Below, in pieces: positions 1-8,014 of a stretch of 64,000 bases of DNA. The notes under the pieces are model-generated. The model was not told where the DNA came from. It made no database searches and saw only the letters and a list, made by a program, of their open reading frames with translations. Location: the NCBI RefSeq assembly GCF_016919065.1, contig NZ_JAFFQA010000002.1, positions 124,001 through 188,000 of the forward strand, given 5' to 3'. Position 1 is the first letter of the stretch; the number at the start of each line of letters is the position of its first letter. The translations under genes and the position numbers were made by a program. Source of the stretch: Desulfobulbus rhabdoformis (GTDB lineage: Bacteria > Desulfobacterota > Desulfobulbia > Desulfobulbales > Desulfobulbaceae).

Positions 1-308
1 TGGTTGCTGTGACCGATCTAGAGGCGTATGTGCATCGGGTCCGGCAGGGAGAGTCGGTCTGGATCGAGCAAGAGCAACTCGAATCTGAGGCCGCCTTTCG
101 CGAAACCGTGGTTATGGGGTTGCGTATGACCACTGGTGTCTCTGTCTCAAGGCTGCATGCCCGATTTGGTATAGACCTCGTCCCCTATTACGGTGACACG
201 CTCAGGCAACTGATCCGGCAGGATCTGCTGAGCTTGCAGGGAGACCGCCTCTTTCTTACTCCCTCAGGTCTTCCCTTGGCAAACAGGGTGATGGCCGAGT
301 TGGTTTAA
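1..308 (+). CDS. hemW: HemW-like radical-SAM heme chaperone, C-terminal part (cut by window start)
   Basis: The reading frame is open from the first bases of the window to a TAA at 306-308, so only about the last 100 residues are present. They match the winged-helix-like C-terminal region of the HemN/HemW family: an ETVVMGLRM segment followed by a short FG...L...G stretch and RLFLTPSGLPLANRV, which corresponds to the usual 'L-T-x-x-G...N' ending. Family knowledge: HemW is a cytoplasmic radical-SAM heme-binding protein related to oxygen-independent coproporphyrinogen oxidase. The radical-SAM core with its CxxxCxxC motif would lie upstream and cannot be checked, so HemN and HemW cannot be separated with certainty. 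A GTG at 9 is an internal codon, not a likely start. Confidence 0.7.
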   Translation, partial: VAVTDLEAYVHRVRQGESVWIEQEQLESEAAFRETVVMGLRMTTGVSVSRLHARFGIDLVPYYGDTLRQLIRQDLLSLQGDRLFLTPSGLPLANRVMAELV

Positions 309-672
309 TTCTGTATTTCCTCTTTTTCTCTCCCGTCTTGCAAGAAAACTGAATCACTCCTCAGTCAAAACAACCGCTAAATGCGGCAATTACCTGCTGC
401 TCTCTCTTGCCTTCTCGGCCGGTGCGGAGTAAAAGATACGGTTGTGTCGTTTACGCTCTCTTGAATGAGGGCGCATTCATTCTTTTTGTAACGGCCAATA
501 GAGGCGTAGCCTTCGTACGCCAAGAAGTGGAAGTAGAGATGAAAGCCCCTGCGGATTGATTGAGCGTAGTTCGTCCCAGGGAACCCAGCTGGTGTGTTGT
601 TTGTCTGTCGGATGGTCCGGGTTTACCGGTCCCCCTCATAGTCGTCGTATCATTCAAACAAGGAGCAACATT
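309..672. other. Intergenic region before fumarase; no gene seen
   Basis: This 364-bp gap has no convincing gene. A weak hairpin (GAATGA at 463-468 with TCATTC at 477-482, followed by five T) could serve as a terminator for the upstream gene but is short and AT-rich. The rest presumably holds the fumarase promoter; no clear -35/-10 pair was recognised. Confidence 0.5.
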
Positions 673-2292
673 ATGGCAGGTTTTGTGTATCAGGATCCCT
701 TCCCCCTCGGTAAAGATGAGACCCAGTTTCGTTTGTTGGAAGGTTCCGACAAGTATGTTTCCACAGAGACCTTCAACGGTCAGGAAGTACTCAAAGTTGA
801 CCCCGAAGGTCTGAAAGTATTGTCCAATCAGGCCATGCGGGAGGTTTCCTTCCGGCTGCGTCCGGCCCATAACGAGCAGGTCGCCAAAATTTTTGCAGAC
901 CCAGAGTCCTCGCGTAACGACAAAGAAGTGGCCTTTGCCATGCTGCGCAACGCTGAAGTTGCTGCAAGCTATGTACTGCCCGTCTGTCAGGATACCGGTA
1001 CCGCCTGCGTGGTGGCCAAAAAAGGTGAGAATGTCTTCACCGGCTGTGATGACGCCGAAATGATTTCTGCCGGTGTCTACACCACCTACACCGAAGAAAA
1101 CCTGCGCTACTCCCAGAATGCGCCGGTGAGCATGTACGAAGAGGTTAATACCAAGACCAACCTTCCGGCTCAGATCGATATCTACGCCACCCAGGGTGCG
1201 GAATACAAGTTCCTCTTCCTGGCAAAGGGTGGTGGCTCAGCCAATAAAACCTATCTCTATCAGGAAACCAAGGCACTGCTGAATCCCGGCACCCTGAAAA
1301 AATTCCTGGTCGAGAAAATGAAAACCCTGGGCACCGCTGCCTGTCCGCCCTACCATATCGCCTTCTGTATCGGGAGCACCTCGGCTGAGAGCTGTCTCAA
1401 GACCGTGAAGTTGGCTTCAGCTAAATACCTGGACAACCTGCCCACCACTGGCAATGAGCTTGGTCGTTCCTTCCGTGACCTGGAGCTTGAGAAAGAGCTG
1501 CTGGAAGAGGCCCAGAAGCTTGGCCTGGGCGCTCAGTTTGGTGGTAAATACTTTGCCCATGACATTCGCGTGATCCGTATGTCCCGCCACGGCGCATCCT
1601 GTCCGGTGGGCATGGGCGTTTCCTGTTCTGCAGACCGTAATATCAAGGCCAAGATCAATAAAGACGGTTTGTGGATTGAGCAGATGGATGCGGATCCCGG
1701 TCGTCTGATTCCTGCTGAATACCGCGATCGCACAGGTGGGCATCAGGTCACCATCGATCTCAATCAGCCCATTAAAAATGTCCTGGCCGAGCTGACCAAG
1801 CATCCGGTTTCAACCGTGCTCTCTCTGACCGGCACCATTATTGTTGGTCGTGATATTGCCCATGCCAAATGGAAAGAGCTGCTCGATGCCGGCAAGCCAT
1901 TGCCCGAGTACCTCAAAAATCATCCGGTGTACTATGCCGGTCCTGCCAAAACCCCGGAAGGTAAACCCTCTGGTTCCTTTGGCCCGACCACGGCTGGCCG
2001 CATGGATAGCTATGTGGGCCTGTTCCAGGAAAATGGTGGTTCCATGGTAATGATCGCCAAAGGAAACCGCTCACAGCAGGTAACCGATGCCTGTCAGAAA
2101 TTTGGTGGCTTCTACCTGGGCTCCATTGGTGGCCCGGCTGCCCTGCTTGCAGAAGAGAACATCAAGAAAGTTGAGTGTATCGACTATCCTGAATTGGGCA
2201 TGGAAGCGGTTTGGAAAATCGAAGTGGTCAACTTCCCGGCCTTTATCCTGGTGGATGACAAGGGCAACGACTTCTTTGACGGTTTGCTGTAA
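673..2292 (+). CDS. fumA: Class I (iron-sulfur) fumarate hydratase
   Basis: The product is a 539-residue single-chain class I fumarase, interconverting fumarate and malate with a [4Fe-4S] cluster in the cytoplasm. The N-terminal alpha-type half carries [13 protein letters not shown] and a [10 protein letters not shown] stretch; the middle carries [18 protein letters not shown]. These supply the conserved cysteines expected for the cluster. The C-terminal beta-type half has the [17 protein letters not shown] and [11 protein letters not shown] motifs. Length is close to E. coli FumA (about 548 residues), so both halves are fused, unlike the split two-subunit enzymes of many anaerobes. The ATG at 673 has AAGGAG at 660-665; upstream in-frame starts lack such a site. 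In a sulfate reducer it would serve a partial or reverse citric-acid pathway. It stands alone and is followed by a strong terminator. Confidence 0.93.
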   Translation: MAGFVYQDPFPLGKDETQFRLLEGSDKYVSTETFNGQEVLKVDPEGLKVLSNQAMREVSFRLRPAHNEQVAKIFADPESSRNDKEVAFAMLRNAEVAASYVLPVCQDTGTACVVAKKGENVFTGCDDAEMISAGVYTTYTEENLRYSQNAPVSMYEEVNTKTNLPAQIDIYATQGAEYKFLFLAKGGGSANKTYLYQETKALLNPGTLKKFLVEKMKTLGTAACPPYHIAFCIGSTSAESCLKTVKLASAKYLDNLPTTGNELGRSFRDLELEKELLEEAQKLGLGAQFGGKYFAHDIRVIRMSRHGASCPVGMGVSCSADRNIKAKINKDGLWIEQMDADPGRLIPAEYRDRTGGHQVTIDLNQPIKNVLAELTKHPVSTVLSLTGTIIVGRDIAHAKWKELLDAGKPLPEYLKNHPVYYAGPAKTPEGKPSGSFGPTTAGRMDSYVGLFQENGGSMVMIAKGNRSQQVTDACQKFGGFYLGSIGGPAALLAEENIKKVECIDYPELGMEAVWKIEVVNFPAFILVDDKGNDFFDGLL

Positions 2293-2349
2293 GCATACAA
2301 AGACTGTGAGCACCTATTCATGGTGTTCATCATATGCATATTGAATGTG

Positions 2350-2386
2350 CCGGCAGTGGGGAGAGCTCTCGCTGCCGGTTTTTTTA
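2350..2386 (+). terminator. Intrinsic terminator of fumarase gene
   Basis: CCGGCAG (2350-2356) pairs with CTGCCGG (2372-2378) around an internal GAGAGCTCTC palindrome and is followed directly by a run of T (2379-2385). Confidence 0.9.
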
Positions 2387-2389
2387 TCT

Positions 2390-2532
2390 AGTGTCCGTTC
2401 AGAAACGGTCTTTTTGCCCAATTTCTACGTTATGCTTAAAATTTTATCCTCGAAATATTTGTCATATGCCTGCGGTAAAATTTTGCGCATGCCTTGAACT
2501 TGAACAAAAATCCTCATTTCTGAACGGACACT
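2390..2532. mobile_element. MITE-like palindromic element, copy 1 (variant ends)
   Basis: This 143-bp element has perfect 16-bp terminal inverted repeats, AGTGTCCGTTCAGAAA at the left and its reverse complement at the right. The inner part (ATGCTTAAAATTTTATCCTCG ... ATATGCCTGCGGTAAAATTTT, shown in two pieces) matches the core of the other copies, but the outer arms are unrelated to their GGG..TCTTGAATAATT ends. If the ends are taken as GTGTCC...GGACAC, the flanks are TA on both sides, compatible with a TA target duplication. It lies between the fumarase terminator and the LOG gene. Confidence 0.75.
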
Positions 2533-2546
2533 ATTAAGGATGGAGT

Positions 2547-3218
2547 ATGGATGACTTAAAGACCTCCGAAGCCTGGCGTATCTTTCGTATTCAGGCGGAA
2601 TTAATTGATGGCATTGAAACCTTGAATGATCTTGGTCCGGCCGTTTCTATTTTTGGTGGGGCCCGCTTTGCAGAGGATTCCCAATACTGTGTTGCTGCGC
2701 AAGAAACGGCCACCCTGCTCACGAAAATGGAGCTTGCGGTCATAACAGGTGGTGGCCCTGGGATCATGGAGGCCGCCTCGCGCGGTTGTTTTGAGGCGGG
2801 GGGAACCTCGGTGGGGCTCAATATCATCCTGCCGCGCGAACAACATCCCAACCATTTCCAAAATCGCAGCCTCACCTTTCGCTATTTTTTTATTCGAAAA
2901 CTGATGTTTGTCCGTTATGCTATGGGCTATGTGATTTTTCCCGGTGGTTTCGGGACGATGGATGAATTTTTTGAGTCGCTTACCCTGATGCAGACCAAGA
3001 AGATTCGCCGCTTTCCCATTATCCTCTACGGAACCGAGTACTGGCAGGGGCTTGTCGACTGGATCCGCGCACAACTTCTCCCCCATAAATCCATCGCAGA
3101 AGACGATATGCATCTGTTTCACCTGGTGGATTCGCCCAATGAAGTGGCTGAGATTATGAAAGAATATATCAAACAATGCCAGCAGTATGAGGGAGATCAA
3201 CGGCGAATTACCTTTTAG
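2547..3218 (+). CDS. LOG-family protein (putative nucleotide phosphoribohydrolase)
   Basis: This 223-residue Rossmann-fold protein carries the two LOG/TIGR00730 signatures: GGGPGIMEAASRG (about residues 69-81) and PGGFGTMDEFFE (about 131-142). The latter contains the PGGxGTxxE catalytic motif. Family members hydrolyse nucleoside 5'-monophosphates to the base and ribose 5-phosphate; they were long mislabelled lysine decarboxylases. Substrate here is unknown. The protein is cytoplasmic with no signal peptide. The ATG at 2547 is preceded by AAGGATGGAG (2536-2545), just 14 bp after a MITE copy, so that element forms the upstream region and probably part of the 5' untranslated leader. Confidence in the family is high; the physiological role is open. 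Confidence 0.88.
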   Translation: MDDLKTSEAWRIFRIQAELIDGIETLNDLGPAVSIFGGARFAEDSQYCVAAQETATLLTKMELAVITGGGPGIMEAASRGCFEAGGTSVGLNIILPREQHPNHFQNRSLTFRYFFIRKLMFVRYAMGYVIFPGGFGTMDEFFESLTLMQTKKIRRFPIILYGTEYWQGLVDWIRAQLLPHKSIAEDDMHLFHLVDSPNEVAEIMKEYIKQCQQYEGDQRRITF

Positions 3219-3307
3219 ACATATCCTGGATGCGCAGTGGAGCTGCCGGTGCTTCTTGTCGAAGATTGTCGTTATAAACAAGAAAAAAATTGTATCTGGA
3301 GGATGCG

Positions 3308-3826
3308 TTGAATTCAAAGCTCACAAGTTTGTTTGCGCGTAGAAGTATTCGAAAATATACCCAGGAGCCTATCCCTGCTCCTTTGATAAACGATCTACTG
3401 GAAGCCGCCATGGCTGCACCATCGGCAATGGGCAAGAATCCCTGGCAGATTGTTGCACTCCAGACACGCGAGAGTATTGATAAGCTTGCCTTCTGTTTAC
3501 CCAACGGCAAGATGCTTGCTGGAGCCACAGCGGCCCTGTTAGTTTGTGGCGACATTAATCAGGCCCATGACAAGGAACTCTCCTTTCTCTTGCAGGATAC
3601 CAGCGCCGCCATCGAAAATATTCTTTTGGCTGCAAGTATGCTGGGACTCGGTGCCTGCTGGCTGGGGATTCATCCCAGAGAAGAACGAATAGAAGCCGTG
3701 CGTACAACCTTTTGTTTACCTGAAGGGATACTACCCGTGGCTGGTATTTCACTGGGGTGGCCAGATGAAGAGAAAGAACCTCGAACCCGCCTGCAAGCAG
3801 AGCAGGTGCATTTTGAACAGTGGTAA
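3308..3826 (+). CDS. Nitroreductase-family FMN protein
   Basis: The product is about 172 residues. The N-terminal RRSIRKYTQEPI segment, the MAAPSAMGKNPWQIV segment and LGACWLGIHPREER are diagnostic of the nitroreductase fold, which binds FMN at a dimer interface and reduces nitro compounds, quinones or related substrates with NAD(P)H. The start is a choice: TTG at 3308 has GGAGG at 3298-3302 with good spacing and yields MNSKLTSLFARRSIRKY; an in-frame TTG at 3290 lacks a site. No ATG is suitably placed. It follows the LOG gene by 90 bp in the same direction. The substrate cannot be inferred, and the gene ends in a long gap. Confidence 0.88.
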   Translation: MNSKLTSLFARRSIRKYTQEPIPAPLINDLLEAAMAAPSAMGKNPWQIVALQTRESIDKLAFCLPNGKMLAGATAALLVCGDINQAHDKELSFLLQDTSAAIENILLAASMLGLGACWLGIHPREERIEAVRTTFCLPEGILPVAGISLGWPDEEKEPRTRLQAEQVHFEQW

Positions 3827-4444
3827 CCAGGAAAGGAGGTTTTTGCTGAAAGCTATTTGGGGCAAGTTTCAGGTCTTACCGATCGGAAAATATAATTATT
3901 TAAAACACCTGCATAGGGTGGTTTTGTCGTTTCCGGAGAGCTGAAAAACTTGATTTGAACGTGGCTATCCTTTAAATTGCCTGGGAGAGAACACACCTTC
4001 GGTGTGATGAAAAATTCCGCTTGTTTTTTCACAAATTTGACTGTCGGTTCATTGCGACATTCGACTGTAGGCTGCATCGTGCTCTTTCGTATGATCTTGG
4101 AGTGTTTTTCACCGTTTTTAACAAGCAAAATAAAGCGTTAGCTTATTTCTTTTTGTTCTGAAGCTTTGCACGCGCTTGGCACTCAGCTCAAGCACTGGTG
4201 GTGTCTGTTGCACGGAAAAGCCTGAGCTGGGGTGCGGGGCGTAGATAAAAAAGCAGCATACAATTTGTTGCTTGTGGATAATTTGGTAACTACTTGGAAA
4301 AACATCTTATTTTTTAATGGATTGCTCGGTGGGAATTTGCATTCGCACGGTGTTTTTCCATGGCGTAACCGTTCTTCAAAAGCAGGATATAGAGATATTT
4401 TTTGGCATACTTACTGCTGAGGTCCTTTGGTGCCCCCGTCAATC
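3827..4444. other. Gene-poor intergenic region
   Basis: About 620 bp with no supported gene. Short open frames on both strands have no start context and no recognisable protein motif. A small hairpin (CACACC-TTC-GGTGTG) lies near 4000-4015. Part of the ~800-bp gap before 4625 is taken by a MITE copy. Confidence 0.5.
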
Positions 4445-4448
4445 TAAA

Positions 4449-4606
4449 GGGCATCTTGAATAATTGCTTTTTCTGCCAATCCCGGCGTCATACGTAAAAT
4501 TTTATCCTCGGAATATTAGCTATATGCCTGCGGTAAAATTTTACGCAATCCTCGAAGTCTGCGCTTATCTGGCCTTGATTGAAAAATCTAATTATTCAAG
4601 ACACCC
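4449..4606. mobile_element. MITE-like palindromic element, copy 2
   Basis: The ends are GGGCATCTTGAATAATT and, inverted, GGGTGTCTTGAATAATT. The element is flanked by an exact TAAA target duplication (4445-4448 and 4607-4610). It has the shared AAAATTTTATCCTCGG / CCTGCGGTAAAATTTT core. The right arm holds one copy of a 19-nt insert (4552-4570, CGAAGTCTGCGCTTATCTG) that recurs three times in copy 5. Confidence 0.88.
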
Positions 4607-4624
4607 TAAAATCCAAGGAAAAGA

Positions 4625-6601
4625 ATGTTTTCTCTCTTCGTTAGAGTTCTTGCTTTCATATTTTGTTGTTTGCCTGCCCTTATTTTTGCATCTGAACCCC
4701 AGTCCATCCATATCGAATGGGGGTATACCCCTCCTAGTGAACCAGCAGTAACTGGTTTTAACCTCTATCAGGAGGGGGTATGTGTCTGCGAGGTGGAAGA
4801 TGGTGAGGCGAGTTCAATGGACTGTACCGTTACCTTGGAATCCGACCCAACCAATTTCACCCTGACAGCAACCTTTGCCGACGGCACCGAGAGCCCCCAC
4901 TCCGCCCCGTTTGCTTTTTTCAAAACCGGGAGTACCGATACCGATACAGTAAATGCGAGCGAAGGTACTGATTCTGCCCCCGTTATTGTGTTAACGGCCA
5001 GTCTGGCCGAGGACATCTCCCCTCTCACCGTCTCTTTTGATGCCTCTAATTCATATGCCCTTTTACAGGGGGGGCTCTCGAGTTATACTTGGAATTTTGG
5101 CGATGAAAACAGTGGAGAAGGTGCACTCATTACCCATACATATACTACAGCCGGTACCTATACGGTTTTGCTCGTAGTCACTGACTCCCTTGGCAATCAA
5201 AGCTCCCTGAGTAAGCAGGTTGTTGTCTCCGATGTTGATTCGACGACTGTGCCGGAAAATGCTGCACAGGCCTCTGATCCTGAAAATTCAGATGCGAGTG
5301 ATGGGGGGACGACAGACTCCGCATCTGGTGACTCCGCTCTGGTCAATCTGCACCTTGAGGTCGGAGATGTCGTGGTCACCACTGCCTGGAATCATGTCAG
5401 CTTTGAAGAGCCGTACGAGCAGCCCATTGTAGTTACAGGACCGCCGAGTTCGCGGGATGCTGATCCCTGTGTGGTGCGTATTCGCAATGTTACCTCAGAG
5501 GGGTTTGATATACGCATTGCAGAATGGACCAATCAAGATGGAGTGCATGATGCCGAACGGCTCAGTTATCTTGTCCTTGAAGAGGGGAGGAGCCTCCTGG
5601 AGGATGGATCAATGGTAGAGGCGGGAGCATTTGCCGGAAATACAACATGGCAGAATATTCCCTTCTTGAGCTCATTTCCCTCTGTCCCCGTGGTTTTGGC
5701 AAGTGTGTGTTCGATAAACAATGATCTTCCCGTAATCGGCAGGGGTGTCCCGTCGACCTCAGGGTTCTCTTTTCTCCTGCAGGGGGCGGAAAGTGAGAAA
5801 AATACGGAGAAAGCAGAGGAGATTGTCCATTATGTCGCCTGGGAACCTGGGCAGGGAGAGCTCGGTGATGCCCAGGTTGAGGCGGTTTCAGAAGCAGCAA
5901 CCTTGACTGATGCGTGGGAGGAGGTTGCGTTTGCTGAAAATTTTTTACAGGCACCAGCACTTTTTGTCGCAATACAGTCAAAATTAGGAATGGATACAGT
6001 GACGCCTCGTCTCGGGAATATTTCTCGAGAGAAATGTAAAGTACAGCTCCAGGAAGAACAATCTTTGGACGAAGAGACGAGCCATATAGGCGAACAGGTT
6101 GCCTATCTGGCTTTTGCCGCCACTGCCCCTGTTCGTCTTGCAACATTCAATTGGACGTATAATCAGGATTATAAAGATGAAATCCTCGGGTTCCGTGTTT
6201 TTGCAAATGACGAGGAACTTTGCGATACCTATGATATTGAAGCACGTTCTTTGAGTTGTATCATGATCGAATCAGCAGGAGAAACCCGGTTTTCTATAGC
6301 CACCATTGACGCAGAGGATGATTTGGGGGCAACATCCAACATTATCTCGTACAATACTGGTGCAGCTTCCCCCCGTTTGGCCACTTTTTCTTGGGATTTT
6401 GAGCAAACTGAGGAAAAGAGCATTGCAGGATTTGCAATACTTGTGGATGGAAAAACGCTCTGCTCAACCGATGATCCGAGTGCAAGGGAACTCACCTGCA
6501 CAATGAACCAGCCAACAGAGACCGCTTCCTTTACCGTTCGGGCAATCGTAAACGAGGGCGAACTCAGTGCTTCATCCAACAGTATCACCTACACCCCCTG
6601 A
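4625..6601 (+). CDS. Secreted multidomain protein: FnIII-like, PKD and beta-repeat modules
   Basis: The 658-residue product has a signal peptide (residues 1-22, cut near FAS-EP). Modules in order: an FnIII-like segment (27-100) with two close cysteines; a PKD domain (about 118-202) with the WNFGD and HTYTTAGTYTV signatures; an acidic Ser/Asp linker (203-238); three roughly 75-residue beta-rich repeats (about 252-320, 339-410, 426-500) each starting with a T-x-W-x-x-[VI]-x-F pattern, resembling H-type lectin modules; and two more FnIII-like segments (503-577, 584-657) repeating RLATF[NS]W and a C...C pair. Function is unknown; adhesion or carbohydrate binding is an inference from the modules. 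No membrane anchor, sortase or autotransporter signal is seen at the C terminus. The stop codon lies inside a 3'-end motif. GGAAAAG precedes the ATG. Confidence 0.8.
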   Translation: MFSLFVRVLAFIFCCLPALIFASEPQSIHIEWGYTPPSEPAVTGFNLYQEGVCVCEVEDGEASSMDCTVTLESDPTNFTLTATFADGTESPHSAPFAFFKTGSTDTDTVNASEGTDSAPVIVLTASLAEDISPLTVSFDASNSYALLQGGLSSYTWNFGDENSGEGALITHTYTTAGTYTVLLVVTDSLGNQSSLSKQVVVSDVDSTTVPENAAQASDPENSDASDGGTTDSASGDSALVNLHLEVGDVVVTTAWNHVSFEEPYEQPIVVTGPPSSRDADPCVVRIRNVTSEGFDIRIAEWTNQDGVHDAERLSYLVLEEGRSLLEDGSMVEAGAFAGNTTWQNIPFLSSFPSVPVVLASVCSINNDLPVIGRGVPSTSGFSFLLQGAESEKNTEKAEEIVHYVAWEPGQGELGDAQVEAVSEAATLTDAWEEVAFAENFLQAPALFVAIQSKLGMDTVTPRLGNISREKCKVQLQEEQSLDEETSHIGEQVAYLAFAATAPVRLATFNWTYNQDYKDEILGFRVFANDEELCDTYDIEARSLSCIMIESAGETRFSIATIDAEDDLGATSNIISYNTGAASPRLATFSWDFEQTEEKSIAGFAILVDGKTLCSTDDPSARELTCTMNQPTETASFTVRAIVNEGELSASSNSITYTP

Positions 6602-6608
6602 ATCCGTA
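6597..6608 (+). repeat. 3'-end motif CCTGAATCCGTA (overlaps stop codon)
   Basis: This is a member of the short CCTGAATCCGTGAC family. Its TGA is the stop codon of the preceding gene (6599-6601). A second sense copy, TGAATCCGTAAC, lies at 6665-6676, on the other side of the terminator. Confidence 0.6.
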
Positions 6609-6625
6609 GCGCTATCGAAACAGGA

Positions 6626-6659
6626 AAAGGGCCAAGGAATGCAAATTCCTTGGCCCTTT
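6626..6659. terminator. Bidirectional terminator between convergent genes
   Basis: AAAGGGCCAAGGAAT (6626-6640) pairs perfectly with 6645-6659 around a GCAA loop. It sits between the stop codons of the plus-strand secreted protein and the minus-strand GlcF-like gene. Confidence 0.85.
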
Positions 6660-6689
6660 GTCTTTGAATCCGTAACAGCGAGCGGGGAG

Positions 6690-8012
6690 TTACGACTGGC
6701 TGTACTCTTTGCGGTAGGATTCAGCCAGGAGGGAAATGTAATGAACCACGTCCTGTTCACCACCACAGCGGTTCACATTATCTAAAAGCTGCATCATGCA
6801 GGCGGGGCAACCTGTGGAAACGGTATCCGCTTGGGTTGCTTTGATATCATCAGCTTTTTTCTGGCCAATGGCTGAGGCGGTCTCGTAATGGGAGATAACA
6901 TAGGAACCACCACTGCCGCAGCAGGCATCCGGAGCCTTCATCTCCTTAAAGGTCAGGCCGGGGATGGATTTGATGATTTCCCTCGGCTCGACAAACACCT
7001 TCATCGACTTCTTCAAATGACATGAGTCATGGTAGGTTACTGTTTTCTCAATACGACCTTTGGGCTGACGCAGCTTGATGACTTTGGTCAGAAAGGTGGA
7101 GATGTCGCAGGTTTTGGAGGCCCACTTTTGTGCCTTGGGACCATAGACCGGGTCACTTGCGAGCAACTCTACGTAATCATGCTGCCAGGCTCCGCCGCAG
7201 GAACCGCAACCGGTAATCAGATAATCGCAGCCTGTAGCCTCCATGGTGTCGATGTTTTTTCGTGCCAGCTTGCGGACAGTGTCGATGTCGCCATGAACCA
7301 GAACCGGTACACCGCAGCAGTTCTGCTCTTTGGGGATATGCACCTCCACATGATTGGCGGTCAACACATCAATCAGGTCTTTTCCCGCATCCGGGTAAAA
7401 ATAATTGAGGGAATCGCCCGTGAAAAAGGCAACTTTAATAGTCGAGCCCGGCGCACGAACGACTTCAGGCACCTTATCACGCAGAGGCATGATGTTCAGT
7501 GAGGGCATCTGACGTCCGTCATCAAAACCAAACTGCGAGCCTACCTTGGTAAAGGGGGAGCGGGGAGCTATCGCTTTGCCGCCTTTCTCGGAACGAAATG
7601 CTAAACCCTGCATTGCTGCCCCGACACGAAGTCCGGCATCAAAAAGTTTGGGGTGCTTGAGGGTTGAGAAAATAGCCTTTTTGAGCCAGGGAAGACCATT
7701 TTTCCGTACCAGTGCAGCACGCAGGGCCAGCATAATGCGATCAAAGTTGACCTTGGTCGGGCAGTTGGTCATGCAGGACTTGCAGACCAGGCAGTTGAAG
7801 AGCATCTCATAGACCTGGGGATCGTCGAGTTCAAGATCTCCTGCCAGCACTGCTTCGGCCACGGCAATTTTGGAGCGGGTTACTGCTGACTCGACCTTAT
7901 CTGCCCCGTAAACAGGGCAGACGGCCATGCAGTTTCCACACTTCATGCATTTGTCCAGTTCTTCCTGAACAATGGCAAGTTCGTCGTGATAGGTTTTATC
8001 TGTTACCGCCAT
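6690..8012 (-). CDS. glcF: GlcF-like iron-sulfur subunit of D-lactate/glycolate dehydrogenase
   Basis: The product is 440 residues. The N terminus has two 4Fe-4S motifs, CMKCGNCMAVCP and CLVCKSCMTNCP; the C-terminal half has two cysteine-rich CCG domains (NCCGVPVLVHG and DACCGSGGSY). This is the heterodisulfide-reductase-like architecture of GlcF, LldE and LutA proteins, which carry electrons from a flavin subunit toward the quinone pool or other membrane carriers. No signal peptide or membrane span is seen. The gene follows the GlcD-like FAD subunit with only TC between the TAA (8015-8017) and this ATG, so the two are co-transcribed. In sulfate reducers this pair near a lactate permease is assigned to D-lactate oxidation; glycolate cannot be excluded from sequence. 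Confidence 0.85.
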   Translation of the reverse strand: MAVTDKTYHDELAIVQEELDKCMKCGNCMAVCPVYGADKVESAVTRSKIAVAEAVLAGDLELDDPQVYEMLFNCLVCKSCMTNCPTKVNFDRIMLALRAALVRKNGLPWLKKAIFSTLKHPKLFDAGLRVGAAMQGLAFRSEKGGKAIAPRSPFTKVGSQFGFDDGRQMPSLNIMPLRDKVPEVVRAPGSTIKVAFFTGDSLNYFYPDAGKDLIDVLTANHVEVHIPKEQNCCGVPVLVHGDIDTVRKLARKNIDTMEATGCDYLITGCGSCGGAWQHDYVELLASDPVYGPKAQKWASKTCDISTFLTKVIKLRQPKGRIEKTVTYHDSCHLKKSMKVFVEPREIIKSIPGLTFKEMKAPDACCGSGGSYVISHYETASAIGQKKADDIKATQADTVSTGCPACMMQLLDNVNRCGGEQDVVHYISLLAESYRKEYSQS

Positions 8013-8014
8013 GA

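Noticed and set aside
3853-4128. A 91-codon minus-strand frame in the gap before the secreted protein
   Set aside because: No ribosome-binding site, no recognisable motif, and it is not linked to neighbouring genes.
4232-4420. A 62-codon plus-strand frame in the same gap
   Set aside because: Composition is not protein-like and start context is poor.
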